This document shows positions 1 to 5,744 of a DNA stretch of 10,199 bases, piece after piece. The notes under the pieces were generated by a model that worked only from the letters and a program-made list of their open reading frames with translations, did no database searches and was not told the origin of the DNA. Position 1 is the first letter of the stretch, and every line of letters begins with the position of its first letter. This DNA is from Actinomycetes bacterium. Lineage in GTDB: Bacteria; Actinomycetota; Actinomycetes; Actinomycetales; Cellulomonadaceae. The stretch covers positions 1 to 10,199 of the forward strand of contig JAEWEI010000218.1 of assembly GCA_023389545.1 (NCBI GenBank). Reading direction: 5' to 3'. The translations under genes were made by a program, and so were the position numbers.

Positions 1-267
1 CTCGTGGGCGCCGCCGCGGCCCGGTCCGATGACCCGGGGTTCGACGGCGTGATGCTCGTGGACGCGGACGGCCGCGAGCAGCCGCTCGTCGCGCTGTACC
101 GCCGGGCCGCGCTCGAGTCCGGGCTGACGCGGCTCGCGGCGGGGCGCGGCGTCAGGGGCGCCTCGGTGCGCGCCGTCCTCGCGGAGACGCACGTGCTGCG
201 CCTCCCGGACGAGGGCGCGTCGCGCGACATCGACACGTGGGAGGACGTCCGCCGCATCGACGGGTGA
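1..267 (+). CDS. mobA: MobA-like molybdenum cofactor guanylyltransferase, C-terminal part (5' end outside window)
   Basis: The frame is open from base 1, so the gene starts upstream and only about 88 C-terminal residues are visible. MobA-type enzymes transfer GMP from GTP to molybdopterin in the cytoplasm. What can be seen is the family's late region: a Gly-Val-Met-Leu-Val strand, then DGREQPLVALYRR (the usual 'Q-P-L-x-A-L-Y-R' segment before a helix), and a C-terminal DIDTWEDV that matches the 'D-I-D-T-x-E-D' ending common to MobA-like NTP transferases. The N-terminal GTP-binding loop is not in the window, so a related nucleotidyltransferase such as a MocA- or CofC-type enzyme cannot be excluded. 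Nearby DUF6457, moaA and mog genes favour a molybdenum-cofactor role. The gene ends at a TGA and is followed by a strong hairpin. Confidence 0.75.
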   Translation, partial: LVGAAAARSDDPGFDGVMLVDADGREQPLVALYRRAALESGLTRLAAGRGVRGASVRAVLAETHVLRLPDEGASRDIDTWEDVRRIDG

Positions 268-281
268 GCGCCTTCACCGGC

Positions 282-311
282 GCGAGCCCGGTGGGCGGCG
301 CCCGGGCTCGC
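282..311. terminator. 10-bp GC-rich hairpin between convergent mobA and cax
   Basis: A perfect inverted repeat has arms GCGAGCCCGG (282-291) and CCGGGCTCGC (302-311) with a 10-base loop. It lies in the 52-base gap between the mobA stop (267) and the cax stop (320), so it could stop transcription from both sides. There is no T-tract on either strand, which is common for actinobacterial terminators. Confidence 0.6.
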
Positions 312-319
312 CCGCGCGC

Positions 320-1474
320 TCAGGAGAACACGGCGATGCCGTAGACCGCGAAGAGCACGAGGTGGGCGGCGCCGTGTGTCGCCGTGACCCTCTTCGCCGC
401 GAAGGTCGTCACCGAGAGCAGCAGCGTGACGCCCAGCAGCACCAGGTCGACGGGCGACTCCGCCAGCACGACGGACTGCCCGGTGAGGGCGCCGATGACC
501 AGGACGGCCGGGATCGTCAGCCCGACCGTCGACACCAGGGCGCCGTGGCACAGGTTGCTCACGCGCTGGACCTCGCCGCGCAGGGCGGCGCGCACGGAAG
601 TGATCGACTCGGGCAGGAAGACGATCATCGCGATCAGGATGCCGGCCAGCGCCACCGGCGCCCCGACGCGGCCCAGGCCGTCGTCCAGGAGGGTCGCCAT
701 GTCGTGCGAGAGCAGCACGATGGGCAGGACCGTCACCACGAGCAGGGCGAAACGCAGCCCGATCTCGGCACGGTGCTCTGCGAGGACCTGCCTGATGCCC
801 GGGCGGTCCTGGGCGGCGTCCTCGCCGTGGGGGCCCGCGGCGGCCAGGAGGCGCGGGTCGACCTCCCGGAAGTCGTCGGCCTGCGCGCCCATCTGCCGGA
901 AGAGGAAGAAGGCGTACAGCGCGAGGGTCAGCACGACGATCGCGATCTCCTGCCCCGGCAGGTAGGCGCCGTCCCGCCCGATCAGGGCGGGGAGCGCGAA
1001 GGCCAGCGAGGAGAGCACCACCAGCAGGGCGAGGTACGCGGAGGCGCCCGTCCGGTTGTGCTCCATGCTGCCGCGCTTGACGCCCCCGATGAGCAGGCAG
1101 AGCCCGATCACGCCGTTGAGGATGATCATCGACACCGCCATCACCGAGTCGCGGGCGATGGTGGCCTGGTGGCCGGGGCCGAGCATGACGGCGGAGATCA
1201 GCACCACCTCGATCAGCACGATCGACAGGGTGAGGACCAGCGAGCCGTAGGGGTCGCCCAGTCGACGGGCGAGGTGCTCGGCCTCGTGCACGACCCCGAA
1301 CGCGCACACCAGGATGACGGCGACGATGAGCGCCAGTGCGATGACGAGCACGGGTGCGGGGACGTGCCCTCCGAGCAGGGGGGCGGCGACGAGCAGCGCG
1401 ACAATGGCGCCCCAGCCGAGCAGGAGGCGGAGGAGGGCGACGGGCGTGAGGATGGCTCGCGCGGTGGAGATCAC
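320..1474 (-). CDS. Calcium/proton (cation/H+) antiporter, CaxA/ChaA family
   Basis: An integral membrane protein of 384 residues with about eleven hydrophobic segments, close to the length of E. coli ChaA. It probably expels Ca2+ or Na+/K+ in exchange for protons. Both CaCA-type alpha repeats are visible. Repeat 1 covers residues about 60-100, with HEAEHLARRLGDPYGS and the membrane glutamate E89 in LSIVLIEVVL. Repeat 2 covers about 286-325, with PESITSVRAALRG (E289) and NLCHGALVSTVGLTIPAV. A charged, Asp/Glu-rich loop around residues 200-230 separates the halves. The start chosen is GTG at 1474, because it directly precedes the first hydrophobic segment. The open frame runs further upstream, but that part is Arg/Pro-rich and unlike the family. 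No good ribosome binding site is visible. A probable promoter and two hairpins lie upstream (1491-1570). The exact ion cannot be told from sequence. Confidence 0.9.
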   Translation of the reverse strand: MISTARAILTPVALLRLLLGWGAIVALLVAAPLLGGHVPAPVLVIALALIVAVILVCAFGVVHEAEHLARRLGDPYGSLVLTLSIVLIEVVLISAVMLGPGHQATIARDSVMAVSMIILNGVIGLCLLIGGVKRGSMEHNRTGASAYLALLVVLSSLAFALPALIGRDGAYLPGQEIAIVVLTLALYAFFLFRQMGAQADDFREVDPRLLAAAGPHGEDAAQDRPGIRQVLAEHRAEIGLRFALLVVTVLPIVLLSHDMATLLDDGLGRVGAPVALAGILIAMIVFLPESITSVRAALRGEVQRVSNLCHGALVSTVGLTIPAVLVIGALTGQSVVLAESPVDLVLLGVTLLLSVTTFAAKRVTATHGAAHLVLFAVYGIAVFS

Positions 1475-1490
1475 AGGTGAGGTCCAGTTC

Positions 1491-1538
1491 CACGGGGCCG
1501 TCCCCGTGCCGTGCGAACGGACGGGCCGTCCCGTCCGT
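1491..1538. promoter_or_regulatory. Two tandem hairpins with identical tetraloops in the cax leader
   Basis: Two perfect inverted repeats lie 8 bases apart. The first is CACGGGG-CCGT-CCCCGTG (1491-1508), and the second is ACGGACGGG-CCGT-CCCGTCCGT (1517-1538). Both have the loop CCGT on the + strand (ACGG on the cax transcript). Stems are 7 and 9 bp. They sit 17-64 bases upstream of the cax GTG and downstream of the probable -10 box at 1565-1570, so they would be in the 5' leader RNA. They could be an RNA regulatory element or a double operator for a DNA-binding protein. I do not recognise a named riboswitch class. Confidence 0.5.
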
Positions 1539-1564
1539 GGTGCTGCCGTCAGGCAACGCCGCCC

Positions 1565-1570
1565 AGGATA
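1565..1570 (-). promoter_or_regulatory. Probable -10 box of the cax promoter
   Basis: On the - strand this reads TATCCT, a full match to the actinobacterial TANNNT -10 pattern. Transcription would start near 1558 and give a leader of about 84 bases that contains both hairpins. No convincing -35 box is seen at 16-19 bases. Confidence 0.4.
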
Positions 1571-1666
1571 GGCCACCCGCCGCTGGGCAGGCAGCAGGAG
1601 TCCGCACGACCGTTCGGGCGCTTGCCCGCGCCGCGTGGCACGATGGGGAAAAGCGGCATGTGCGAC

Positions 1667-1674
1667 AGGGGAGG
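1667..1674 (+). promoter_or_regulatory. Ribosome binding site of the DUF6457 gene
   Basis: AGGGGAGG lies 6 bases before the ATG at 1681 and fixes this start over upstream in-frame alternatives. A CACGAT hexamer at 1639-1644 is a possible -10 box, giving a short leader of about 30 bases. Confidence 0.7.
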
Positions 1675-1680
1675 CGCAGC

Positions 1681-2028
1681 ATGACCGGAACCACACCCCA
1701 CCCGGGCCCACGCCCGTCCACGCGGCTCATCGCCGCGCCGACGACGCCACTGGACGCCTGGATGGACACCTTGGCCCGCGATCTCGGGATCGAGATGGTC
1801 ATCGTGGACGAGGAGGCCCTCGTGGCCCTCGCCCTGCACGCGGCGCGCAGCGTCGGCCGGCCGGGCGCGTCGCCGCTCACCGCCTTCCTGGTGGGCTATG
1901 CCGCAGGCGTCGGCGCGGGTCCGCTCGCGGACGCGATCGACCGGGCGGACGACCTGGCCACGGACTGGTACGCGCGCTACATGGCGATGGGCGGCCCGGA
2001 GAACTGGTCGCGGCCCGCCCCTGGCTAG
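1681..2028 (+). CDS. DUF6457 domain protein, molybdenum-cofactor associated, function unknown
   Basis: A small soluble protein of 115 residues with no signal peptide, membrane segment or cysteine. After a Pro/Thr-rich lead of about 20 residues comes the family's pattern: LDAWMDTLARDLGIE (about 22-36), an acidic stretch VDEEALVALALHAARSV, then RPGASPLTAFLVGYAAG (about 60-76), and an amphipathic end with LATDWYARY. It looks like an all-helical bundle. From memory, DUF6457 occurs in actinobacteria beside or fused to MobA-like guanylyltransferases, so a helper role in cofactor synthesis is plausible but unproven. Here the mobA-like gene is about 1.4 kb upstream with cax between them. The start is set by a strong Shine-Dalgarno sequence. 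The stop TAG shares the palindrome CTAG (2025-2028) with the stop of convergent moaA. Confidence 0.8.
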   Translation: MTGTTPHPGPRPSTRLIAAPTTPLDAWMDTLARDLGIEMVIVDEEALVALALHAARSVGRPGASPLTAFLVGYAAGVGAGPLADAIDRADDLATDWYARYMAMGGPENWSRPAPG

Positions 2029-3095
2029 CCGCCGATCGCGCTCATCGGCCGGTCGGGCTGCAGGAACGACGGGTCATTGATGCCGTGCCCCGGCAGCTTG
2101 CCCGCGACACAGCCGGCGAACGCCCCGACGAGCGCCGCGTCGTCCGCCTGCCCGCGCAGCAGCGCCCGCAGGTCCGTCTCCGTGCGGGCGAACAGGCAGG
2201 AGCGGAGCTGCCCGTCGGCGGTCAGCCGCAGGCGGTCGCAGGCGCCGCAGAACGGCGCCGACACGGACGCGATCACGCCGACAGTCGCGGGACCGCCGTC
2301 CACCAGCCATCGCTCGGCGGGCGCCGCGCCCCGCCCCGGCAGCGGGGTGAGCGTGAACGCGGCGGCGAGCCGGTCGAGGATCTCCGGCCCGGTCACCATC
2401 GAGCTGCGCTCCCACGTGTGCCCGGCGTCGAGCGGCATCTGCTCGATGAACCGCATCTCGTAGCCGCCCTCGGTCGCGAACCGCACCAGGTCGACCAGCT
2501 CGTCGTCGTTGACGCCCCGCATCGCGACGGCGTTGAGCTTCACGGGCCGTAGCCCGGCGGCGTCGGCTGCCGCGATGCCCGCCAGCGTGTCGGCCAGGCG
2601 GTCGCGGCGGGTGAGGGCCAGGAACCGGTCGGGCCGCAGCGTGTCGATGCTGATGTTGACGCGGGCGAGCCCGGCGTCGGCGAGCGCCCCGGCGAGCCTC
2701 GGCAGGCGCAGGCCGTTGGTGGTCAGCGACACCTCAGGAGCCCCGTGCGGTCCGCGCAGCGCGGCGAGGGCCGCGACCACCTCGACGACGTCGGGCCGCA
2801 GCAACGGCTCGCCGCCGGTGAGGCGCAGCTCCTCGATGCCCGCCTGCTCGACGGCGACGGTGGCCACCCGCACCAGCTCGGCGGTGGTCAGCAGGTCGGA
2901 GCCCGCGATCCACGGCACGCCCTCGGCGGGCATGCAGTACGTGCAGCGCAGGGAGCAGCGGTCCGTCAGGGAGATCCGCAGATCCCGGTGGACGCGGCCG
3001 AACGTGTCGGTGAGCCGGCCATCCGCGTCGAGCGTGCCGACGGGGGCCGGAGCCGTGTCACGGGGGACCGGGTCGGGCAGCGCCACGCGGCTCAA
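2025..3095 (-). CDS. moaA: GTP 3',8-cyclase MoaA (radical SAM)
   Basis: MoaA converts GTP to 3',8-cyclo-dihydro-GTP, the first step of molybdopterin synthesis, in the cytoplasm. The 356 residues show the full set of family marks. The radical-SAM cluster site is C47-x3-C51-x2-C54 within DRCSLRCTYCMP. The SAM-binding GGEP is at 94-97. The second [4Fe-4S] site, which holds GTP, is C283-x2-C286-x13-C300. The essential Gly-Gly is at the extreme C-terminus (SAIGG). The start is TTG at 3095, chosen because TTGA overlaps the stop of mog, suggesting translational coupling; GTG at 3086 is an alternative. The first 30 or so residues before the radical-SAM domain are Pro/Asp-rich and variable. The 3' end overlaps the convergent DUF6457 gene by four bases. 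The enzyme looks intact and active. Confidence 0.97.
   Translation of the reverse strand: MSRVALPDPVPRDTAPAPVGTLDADGRLTDTFGRVHRDLRISLTDRCSLRCTYCMPAEGVPWIAGSDLLTTAELVRVATVAVEQAGIEELRLTGGEPLLRPDVVEVVAALAALRGPHGAPEVSLTTNGLRLPRLAGALADAGLARVNISIDTLRPDRFLALTRRDRLADTLAGIAAADAAGLRPVKLNAVAMRGVNDDELVDLVRFATEGGYEMRFIEQMPLDAGHTWERSSMVTGPEILDRLAAAFTLTPLPGRGAAPAERWLVDGGPATVGVIASVSAPFCGACDRLRLTADGQLRSCLFARTETDLRALLRGQADDAALVGAFAGCVAGKLPGHGINDPSFLQPDRPMSAIGG
2031..2049. terminator. Short hairpin at the DUF6457/moaA convergent junction
   Basis: Arms GCCGAT (2031-2036) and ATCGGC (2044-2049) flank a 7-base loop, just past the DUF6457 stop and inside the last codons of moaA. It is the only candidate stop signal for the DUF6457 transcript. 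The stem is only 6 bp and lies in coding sequence, so it may be chance. Confidence 0.25.
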
Positions 3096-3574
3096 TGGTC
3101 GCCGCCCACCAGCTGGTCCAGCAGATGCGGCAGCAGCGGCGCCAGCACCCCCATGCCCTGGGCCACGGCCTTCGTGGAGCCCGGCAGGTTCACCACCAGC
3201 GCTCCGTCGGCAGTGACGCCCGCGAGCCCGCGGGACAGCACAGCGGTGGCCACATGGGCCTGCCCCTCGCGGCGCAGCGCCTCCGCGAGCCCGGGCAGCT
3301 CGCGGTCGATCACGCCGCGCGTGCCCTCGGGCGTCTGGTCGCGGGGCGTCACGCCGGTGCCGCCGCTGGTGACCACCACGCTCGACCCGGACGCGAGGGC
3401 CGCCTCGATGGCCGCGGCGACCGAGGCGGCGCCGTCGGGCACCACCACCGGGGCTCCCACCGTGAGCCCGGTGCCCCGCAGCAGGTCCGCGGCGAGCGGC
3501 CCGGACCTGTCCTCCGCCTCACCCCGGGAGCACCTGTCGGAGACGACGATGACGGTTGCCTGCGCGGAGTCCAT
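3092..3574 (-). CDS. mog: Molybdopterin adenylyltransferase-like protein, MogA/MoaB family
   Basis: A soluble protein of 160 residues, normal for the family. MogA/MoaB proteins bind molybdopterin and, where active, adenylate it with ATP before metal insertion. Visible motifs in order: VSDRCSRGEAEDRSGP (residues 11-26, the 'S-D-x3-x-G-x3-D-x-S-G' entry motif), TSGGTGVTPRDQTPE (69-83, the molybdopterin-binding loop with the family's Asp79) and LPGSTKAV (130-137). The start is ATG 3574; the frame continues upstream but without family similarity. It is the first gene of a two-gene operon with moaA, joined by a TTGA overlap. A TANNNT hexamer six bases before the ATG suggests a leaderless transcript. 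MogA and MoaB cannot be told apart from sequence alone. Confidence 0.93.
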   Translation of the reverse strand: MDSAQATVIVVSDRCSRGEAEDRSGPLAADLLRGTGLTVGAPVVVPDGAASVAAAIEAALASGSSVVVTSGGTGVTPRDQTPEGTRGVIDRELPGLAEALRREGQAHVATAVLSRGLAGVTADGALVVNLPGSTKAVAQGMGVLAPLLPHLLDQLVGGDH

Positions 3575-3580
3575 GACGCC

Positions 3581-3586
3581 ACGGTA
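3581..3586 (-). promoter_or_regulatory. Candidate -10 box for a leaderless mog-moaA transcript
   Basis: On the - strand this reads TACCGT, a TANNNT match, followed by exactly six bases and the mog ATG. The A of the start codon would then be the first transcribed base. No Shine-Dalgarno sequence is present at the usual distance, which agrees. No clear -35 box is visible. Confidence 0.4.
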
Positions 3587-3652
3587 TGCGACTGCGGGAG
3601 CGACTCCGCGGCGCCGGGCCGCTGGTCCTACACGGGCCCTGATCGGCCATCG

Positions 3653-3658
3653 GAGAAT
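3653..3658 (+). promoter_or_regulatory. Candidate -10 box or overlapping ribosome site for the winged-helix regulator
   Basis: GAGAAT followed by six bases and ATG (3665) has the spacing of a leaderless promoter, although the first T of TANNNT is G. The overlapping GGAG at 3652-3655 could instead be a Shine-Dalgarno sequence at a 9-base distance. The sequence cannot decide between them. Confidence 0.3.
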
Positions 3659-3664
3659 GGGCGT

Positions 3665-4426
3665 ATGCCAAGTCAGCCGGTCAGCGCGCATCGGGCGCTC
3701 GCCTCGGACAAGCGCATGGCCATGGTCCGCATGCTCCAGCGCTTGGGGCGCCCGGTGGGCGCCGACGAGATCTCGCTCGAAGTCGGCCTCCACGTCAACA
3801 CCGTCCGCGAGCACCTGGACCGCCTCATCGAGTCGGGGCTCGTCACCACCGAGACGGAGCGCCGCCGCACCCGAGGGCGGCCCCGCATCCTCTACAGCGC
3901 CACCGCCGAGCTCGAGGAGCCGAACGACGCCCGGGCCCGCGACCAGCTCATCCGCGCGCTCCTCGCCGGGTACTCCACCGCAGGCGCCACGCCGCCCGAC
4001 GCGGCGGACCGCTCCTGCATCGACGAGGCAGCCGAGCCTGCCGAGCCCGCTGAGGAGTGCGGCCGGGCGTGGGCGGCCCAACTCGGCCACGAGTCCCCGC
4101 CGCCCGGCCACGACCAGGTGGTGGCGCGCGCGCAGGAGGCGCGGCGCCAGCTCGACGACCTGCGCCGGCACCTGGAGGACCTGGGCTTCGCGCCCGAGGC
4201 CGACCCGGACTCGATGCAGGTGCACCTGCACCGGTGCCCGTTCCTCGACCTGGTGGGCCAGTCCTCCGACGTCATGTGCCAGGTGCACCTCGGCCTGAGC
4301 CGGGGTGTGCTGGAGCAGCACGACGGGCCGATCGTCGCCGAGTGGCTGGAGCGCTTCGTCGGGCCGCACCACTGCGTCCTGCACCTGGCCGAGCGCGCGC
4401 AGCCCGAGGACGCCGCTCACTCCTGA
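3665..4426 (+). CDS. Winged-helix transcriptional regulator with C-terminal cysteine set (SufR-like, COG2345 type)
   Basis: A cytoplasmic DNA-binding protein of 253 residues. Residues about 10-79 form an ArsR/DeoR-like winged helix: recognition region EISLEVGLHVNTVREHLDRL (35-54) and a wing containing RGRPRILY (70-77). The middle (about 115-135) is an Ala/Glu/Pro-rich linker with C118 and C132. The C-terminal part carries C191 in HRCPF, C205 in VMCQVHL and C237 in HHCVLHL, spaced C-x13-C-x31-C. Regulators of this build include cyanobacterial and mycobacterial SufR, which bind a [4Fe-4S] cluster and repress suf genes. I infer a metal or Fe-S sensor, but no suf genes are visible here. It is divergent from mog-moaA (90-base gap), the likely regulated promoter besides its own. 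Its 3' end overlaps the convergent hydrolase by 10 bases. Confidence 0.85.
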   Translation: MPSQPVSAHRALASDKRMAMVRMLQRLGRPVGADEISLEVGLHVNTVREHLDRLIESGLVTTETERRRTRGRPRILYSATAELEEPNDARARDQLIRALLAGYSTAGATPPDAADRSCIDEAAEPAEPAEECGRAWAAQLGHESPPPGHDQVVARAQEARRQLDDLRRHLEDLGFAPEADPDSMQVHLHRCPFLDLVGQSSDVMCQVHLGLSRGVLEQHDGPIVAEWLERFVGPHHCVLHLAERAQPEDAAHS

Positions 4427-5124
4427 GCCCGCACCGCTGCCAGGATGAGCGCCGCGACGGCGTCCGGCTGGGAGAGCGCGACCGCATGGGACCCCTCGAT
4501 CTCCACTGTCGTGGCGCCCAGGCGCGCGGCGGCTGCGCGCTGTGAGTCGGGGTCGATCGCGTGGTCCTGCGTGGCGACGGCGAACCAGGTCGGGAGCGTC
4601 TTCCAGGCGGGCTCCACCTCGAGCACGTCGTTGAGCGCGCCGAGCGCCACCGGGCGCTGGCTCACGGCCAGCAGCGCTGTCTCCTCCTCGGGCAGATCGG
4701 CCGCGAAGACCGAGCGGAACTTGTCCCGCTGGATGTACACCTCGGGGCTGTCGCTGCCCGGGTAGGTCCGGGGCTCGAGCGACGTGGCGAGCTCGGCGTC
4801 GGGGAACTCCGCCACCGAGCCCAGCGCCGAGACGCCGTAGTCGACGCCGAAGGACGCGACCAGCGCCAGGGCCGTGACGTTGGGGGCCTTGCTGCCGGCG
4901 TAGGTGACGACGGGCCCGCCGTAGGAGTGGCCGACGAGCACCACAGGCCCCTCGACCTGCGACGCGGCGTTCGCCACGTACTCGCCGTCGTGGGTGAGGC
5001 CGCGCAGCGGGTTGGCCAGAGCTTGCGCCGCCGCGCCCTCGGCCTGGAGGCGGTCGATCACACGGGCCCAGCTCGAGCCGTCAGCGAAGGCGCCGTGCAC
5101 GAGCAGGACAGTGGGCTGCGGCAT
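4417..5124 (-). CDS. Alpha/beta-fold hydrolase (esterase-like)
   Basis: A soluble serine hydrolase of 235 residues with no signal peptide. The core begins at once with TVLLVHGAFADGSSW (5-19, oxyanion-hole HG). The nucleophile is S67 in GHSYGG, the probable acid is D187 in ATQDHAIDPD, and the catalytic base is H213 in EGSHAVALSQP. The length and the 'LVHGAFADGSSW' opening match the small esterase/chloroperoxidase-like group in which substrates are usually unknown. The start chosen is the ATG at 5124, because GGGAGG stands 5 bases upstream; an in-frame ATG at 5151 would add nine residues but has poorer spacing. The gene is divergent from the DsbA-like gene and convergent with the regulator (10-base overlap), so it is probably transcribed alone. 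Confidence 0.88.
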   Translation of the reverse strand: MPQPTVLLVHGAFADGSSWARVIDRLQAEGAAAQALANPLRGLTHDGEYVANAASQVEGPVVLVGHSYGGPVVTYAGSKAPNVTALALVASFGVDYGVSALGSVAEFPDAELATSLEPRTYPGSDSPEVYIQRDKFRSVFAADLPEEETALLAVSQRPVALGALNDVLEVEPAWKTLPTWFAVATQDHAIDPDSQRAAAARLGATTVEIEGSHAVALSQPDAVAALILAAVRAQE

Positions 5125-5129
5125 GGCAT

Positions 5130-5135
5130 CCTCCC
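5130..5135 (-). promoter_or_regulatory. Ribosome binding site deciding the hydrolase start
   Basis: GGGAGG on the - strand lies 5 bases before the ATG at 5124. The upstream ATG (5151) has GAGG only one base away, too close to work well. Confidence 0.6.
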
Positions 5136-5216
5136 GGGGCATCTGGGACATTCCTCACCTGACAGCAGACCAGGCTCCGCGCAGGGCGGCAAGGCGGGCG
5201 GCGGAGCATGCTGGGC

Positions 5217-5223
5217 GGGGAGG
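5217..5223 (+). promoter_or_regulatory. Ribosome binding site of the DsbA-like gene
   Basis: GGGGAGG lies 7 bases before the ATG at 5231, an ideal distance, and supports this start. Confidence 0.65.
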
Positions 5224-5230
5224 TGGGCAC

Positions 5231-5722
5231 ATGGCGGCTGACGAGTTCCGCGGCGACCCCGGCGCGCCGGTCACGATCGTGGAGCACGGCGACTTCGAGT
5301 GCCCGTACTGCCGGGCGGCGGCGCCCGTGCTCGCGAGCCTGGTCGAGGGATCGGGGGGACGGGTGCGGCTCCTGTGGCAGGAGTTCCCGCTGTTCGAGAT
5401 CCACCCCCATGCGCTCGCGGCCGCCCTGGCCGCCGAGGCCGCGCGGGCGCAGGGCGTGTTCTGGCCGATGCACGATCAGCTCTTCGCGCATCAGGACGCG
5501 CTCGACGACAGGTCGTTGCGGCGCTACGCGCACAGCGTGGGCGCCGACCCCGAGAGCGTGGTGGGGGAGGCGGCCCAGGAGCATGCCGCGGAGGTGGGCC
5601 GCCAGTACAGCGAGGGCGTCGAGGCCGGGGTCCGGGGAACGCCCACGCTGTTCATCGACGGGCGGATGTACACCGGCCCGCTCGCGCTCCCCGAGTTGAG
5701 GGCTGCCACGGGCCTGGACTGA
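5231..5722 (+). CDS. Cytoplasmic DsbA-family / thioredoxin-fold protein (NhaA-associated type)
   Basis: A protein of 163 residues that opens directly with the thioredoxin fold and has no signal peptide or lipobox, so it should stay in the cytoplasm. The active site is C24-P25-Y26-C27 in GDFECPYC, the CPYC type. The cis-proline loop is RGTPTLFIDG with P138. The helical insert includes HPHALAAALAAEAARAQG and FWPMHDQLFAHQDAL. This combination is the same as the domain many actinobacterial NhaA antiporters carry at their C-terminus ('GDFECPYC', 'HPHA', 'FWxMHDxLFxHQD', 'GTPTxFING'). Here it is a separate gene about 1.7 kb from an nhaA gene that lacks the domain. It may be a disulfide reductase or isomerase; its partner is not visible. 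It is convergent with the Abhydrolase_9 gene, with five bases between the stops. Confidence 0.9.
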   Translation: MAADEFRGDPGAPVTIVEHGDFECPYCRAAAPVLASLVEGSGGRVRLLWQEFPLFEIHPHALAAALAAEAARAQGVFWPMHDQLFAHQDALDDRSLRRYAHSVGADPESVVGEAAQEHAAEVGRQYSEGVEAGVRGTPTLFIDGRMYTGPLALPELRAATGLD

Positions 5723-5723
5723 C

Positions 5724-5744
5724 GCGCTCAGTCGCCTGAGGCGC
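5724..5744. terminator. Hairpin at the DsbA-like / Abhydrolase_9 convergent junction
   Basis: CTCAG (5727-5731) and CTGAG (5736-5740) pair around the loop TCGC. The stem continues past one bulged G with GCG/CGC (5724-5726/5742-5744). It spans the stop codon of the Abhydrolase_9 gene and could act in both directions. There is no T-tract. Confidence 0.4.

Noticed and set aside
362..1480. Long + strand open frame opposite the antiporter gene
   Set aside because: It reads as His/Asp/Gln/Arg-rich low-complexity protein, has no recognisable domain and mirrors a clear membrane protein on the other strand. Such antisense frames are routine in GC-rich DNA.
3575..3664. Molybdenum-cofactor riboswitch before mog-moaA
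   Set aside because: The region is only 90 bases and shared by divergent genes, and mog appears leaderless. No structured leader that would fit that class is present.
4021..4056. Short Ala-Glu-Pro repeat in the regulator linker
   Set aside because: Only two or three imperfect units. It looks like an ordinary low-complexity linker.
2745..4298. Long + strand open frame across moaA, mog and the regulator
   Set aside because: It crosses three well-supported genes in other frames or on the other strand and has Ser/Arg/Pro-rich shadow composition.
4415..4428. GCTCA-CTCC-TGAGC hairpin at the regulator/hydrolase overlap
   Set aside because: The 5-bp stem comes mostly from the two opposing stop codons (TCA and TGA), which pair by nature. 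It is too weak to call a terminator.
4417..5124. Naming the hydrolase as a specific esterase, chloroperoxidase or pyrethroid hydrolase
   Set aside because: The catalytic triad and fold are clear, but nothing in the sequence or neighbours identifies a substrate.
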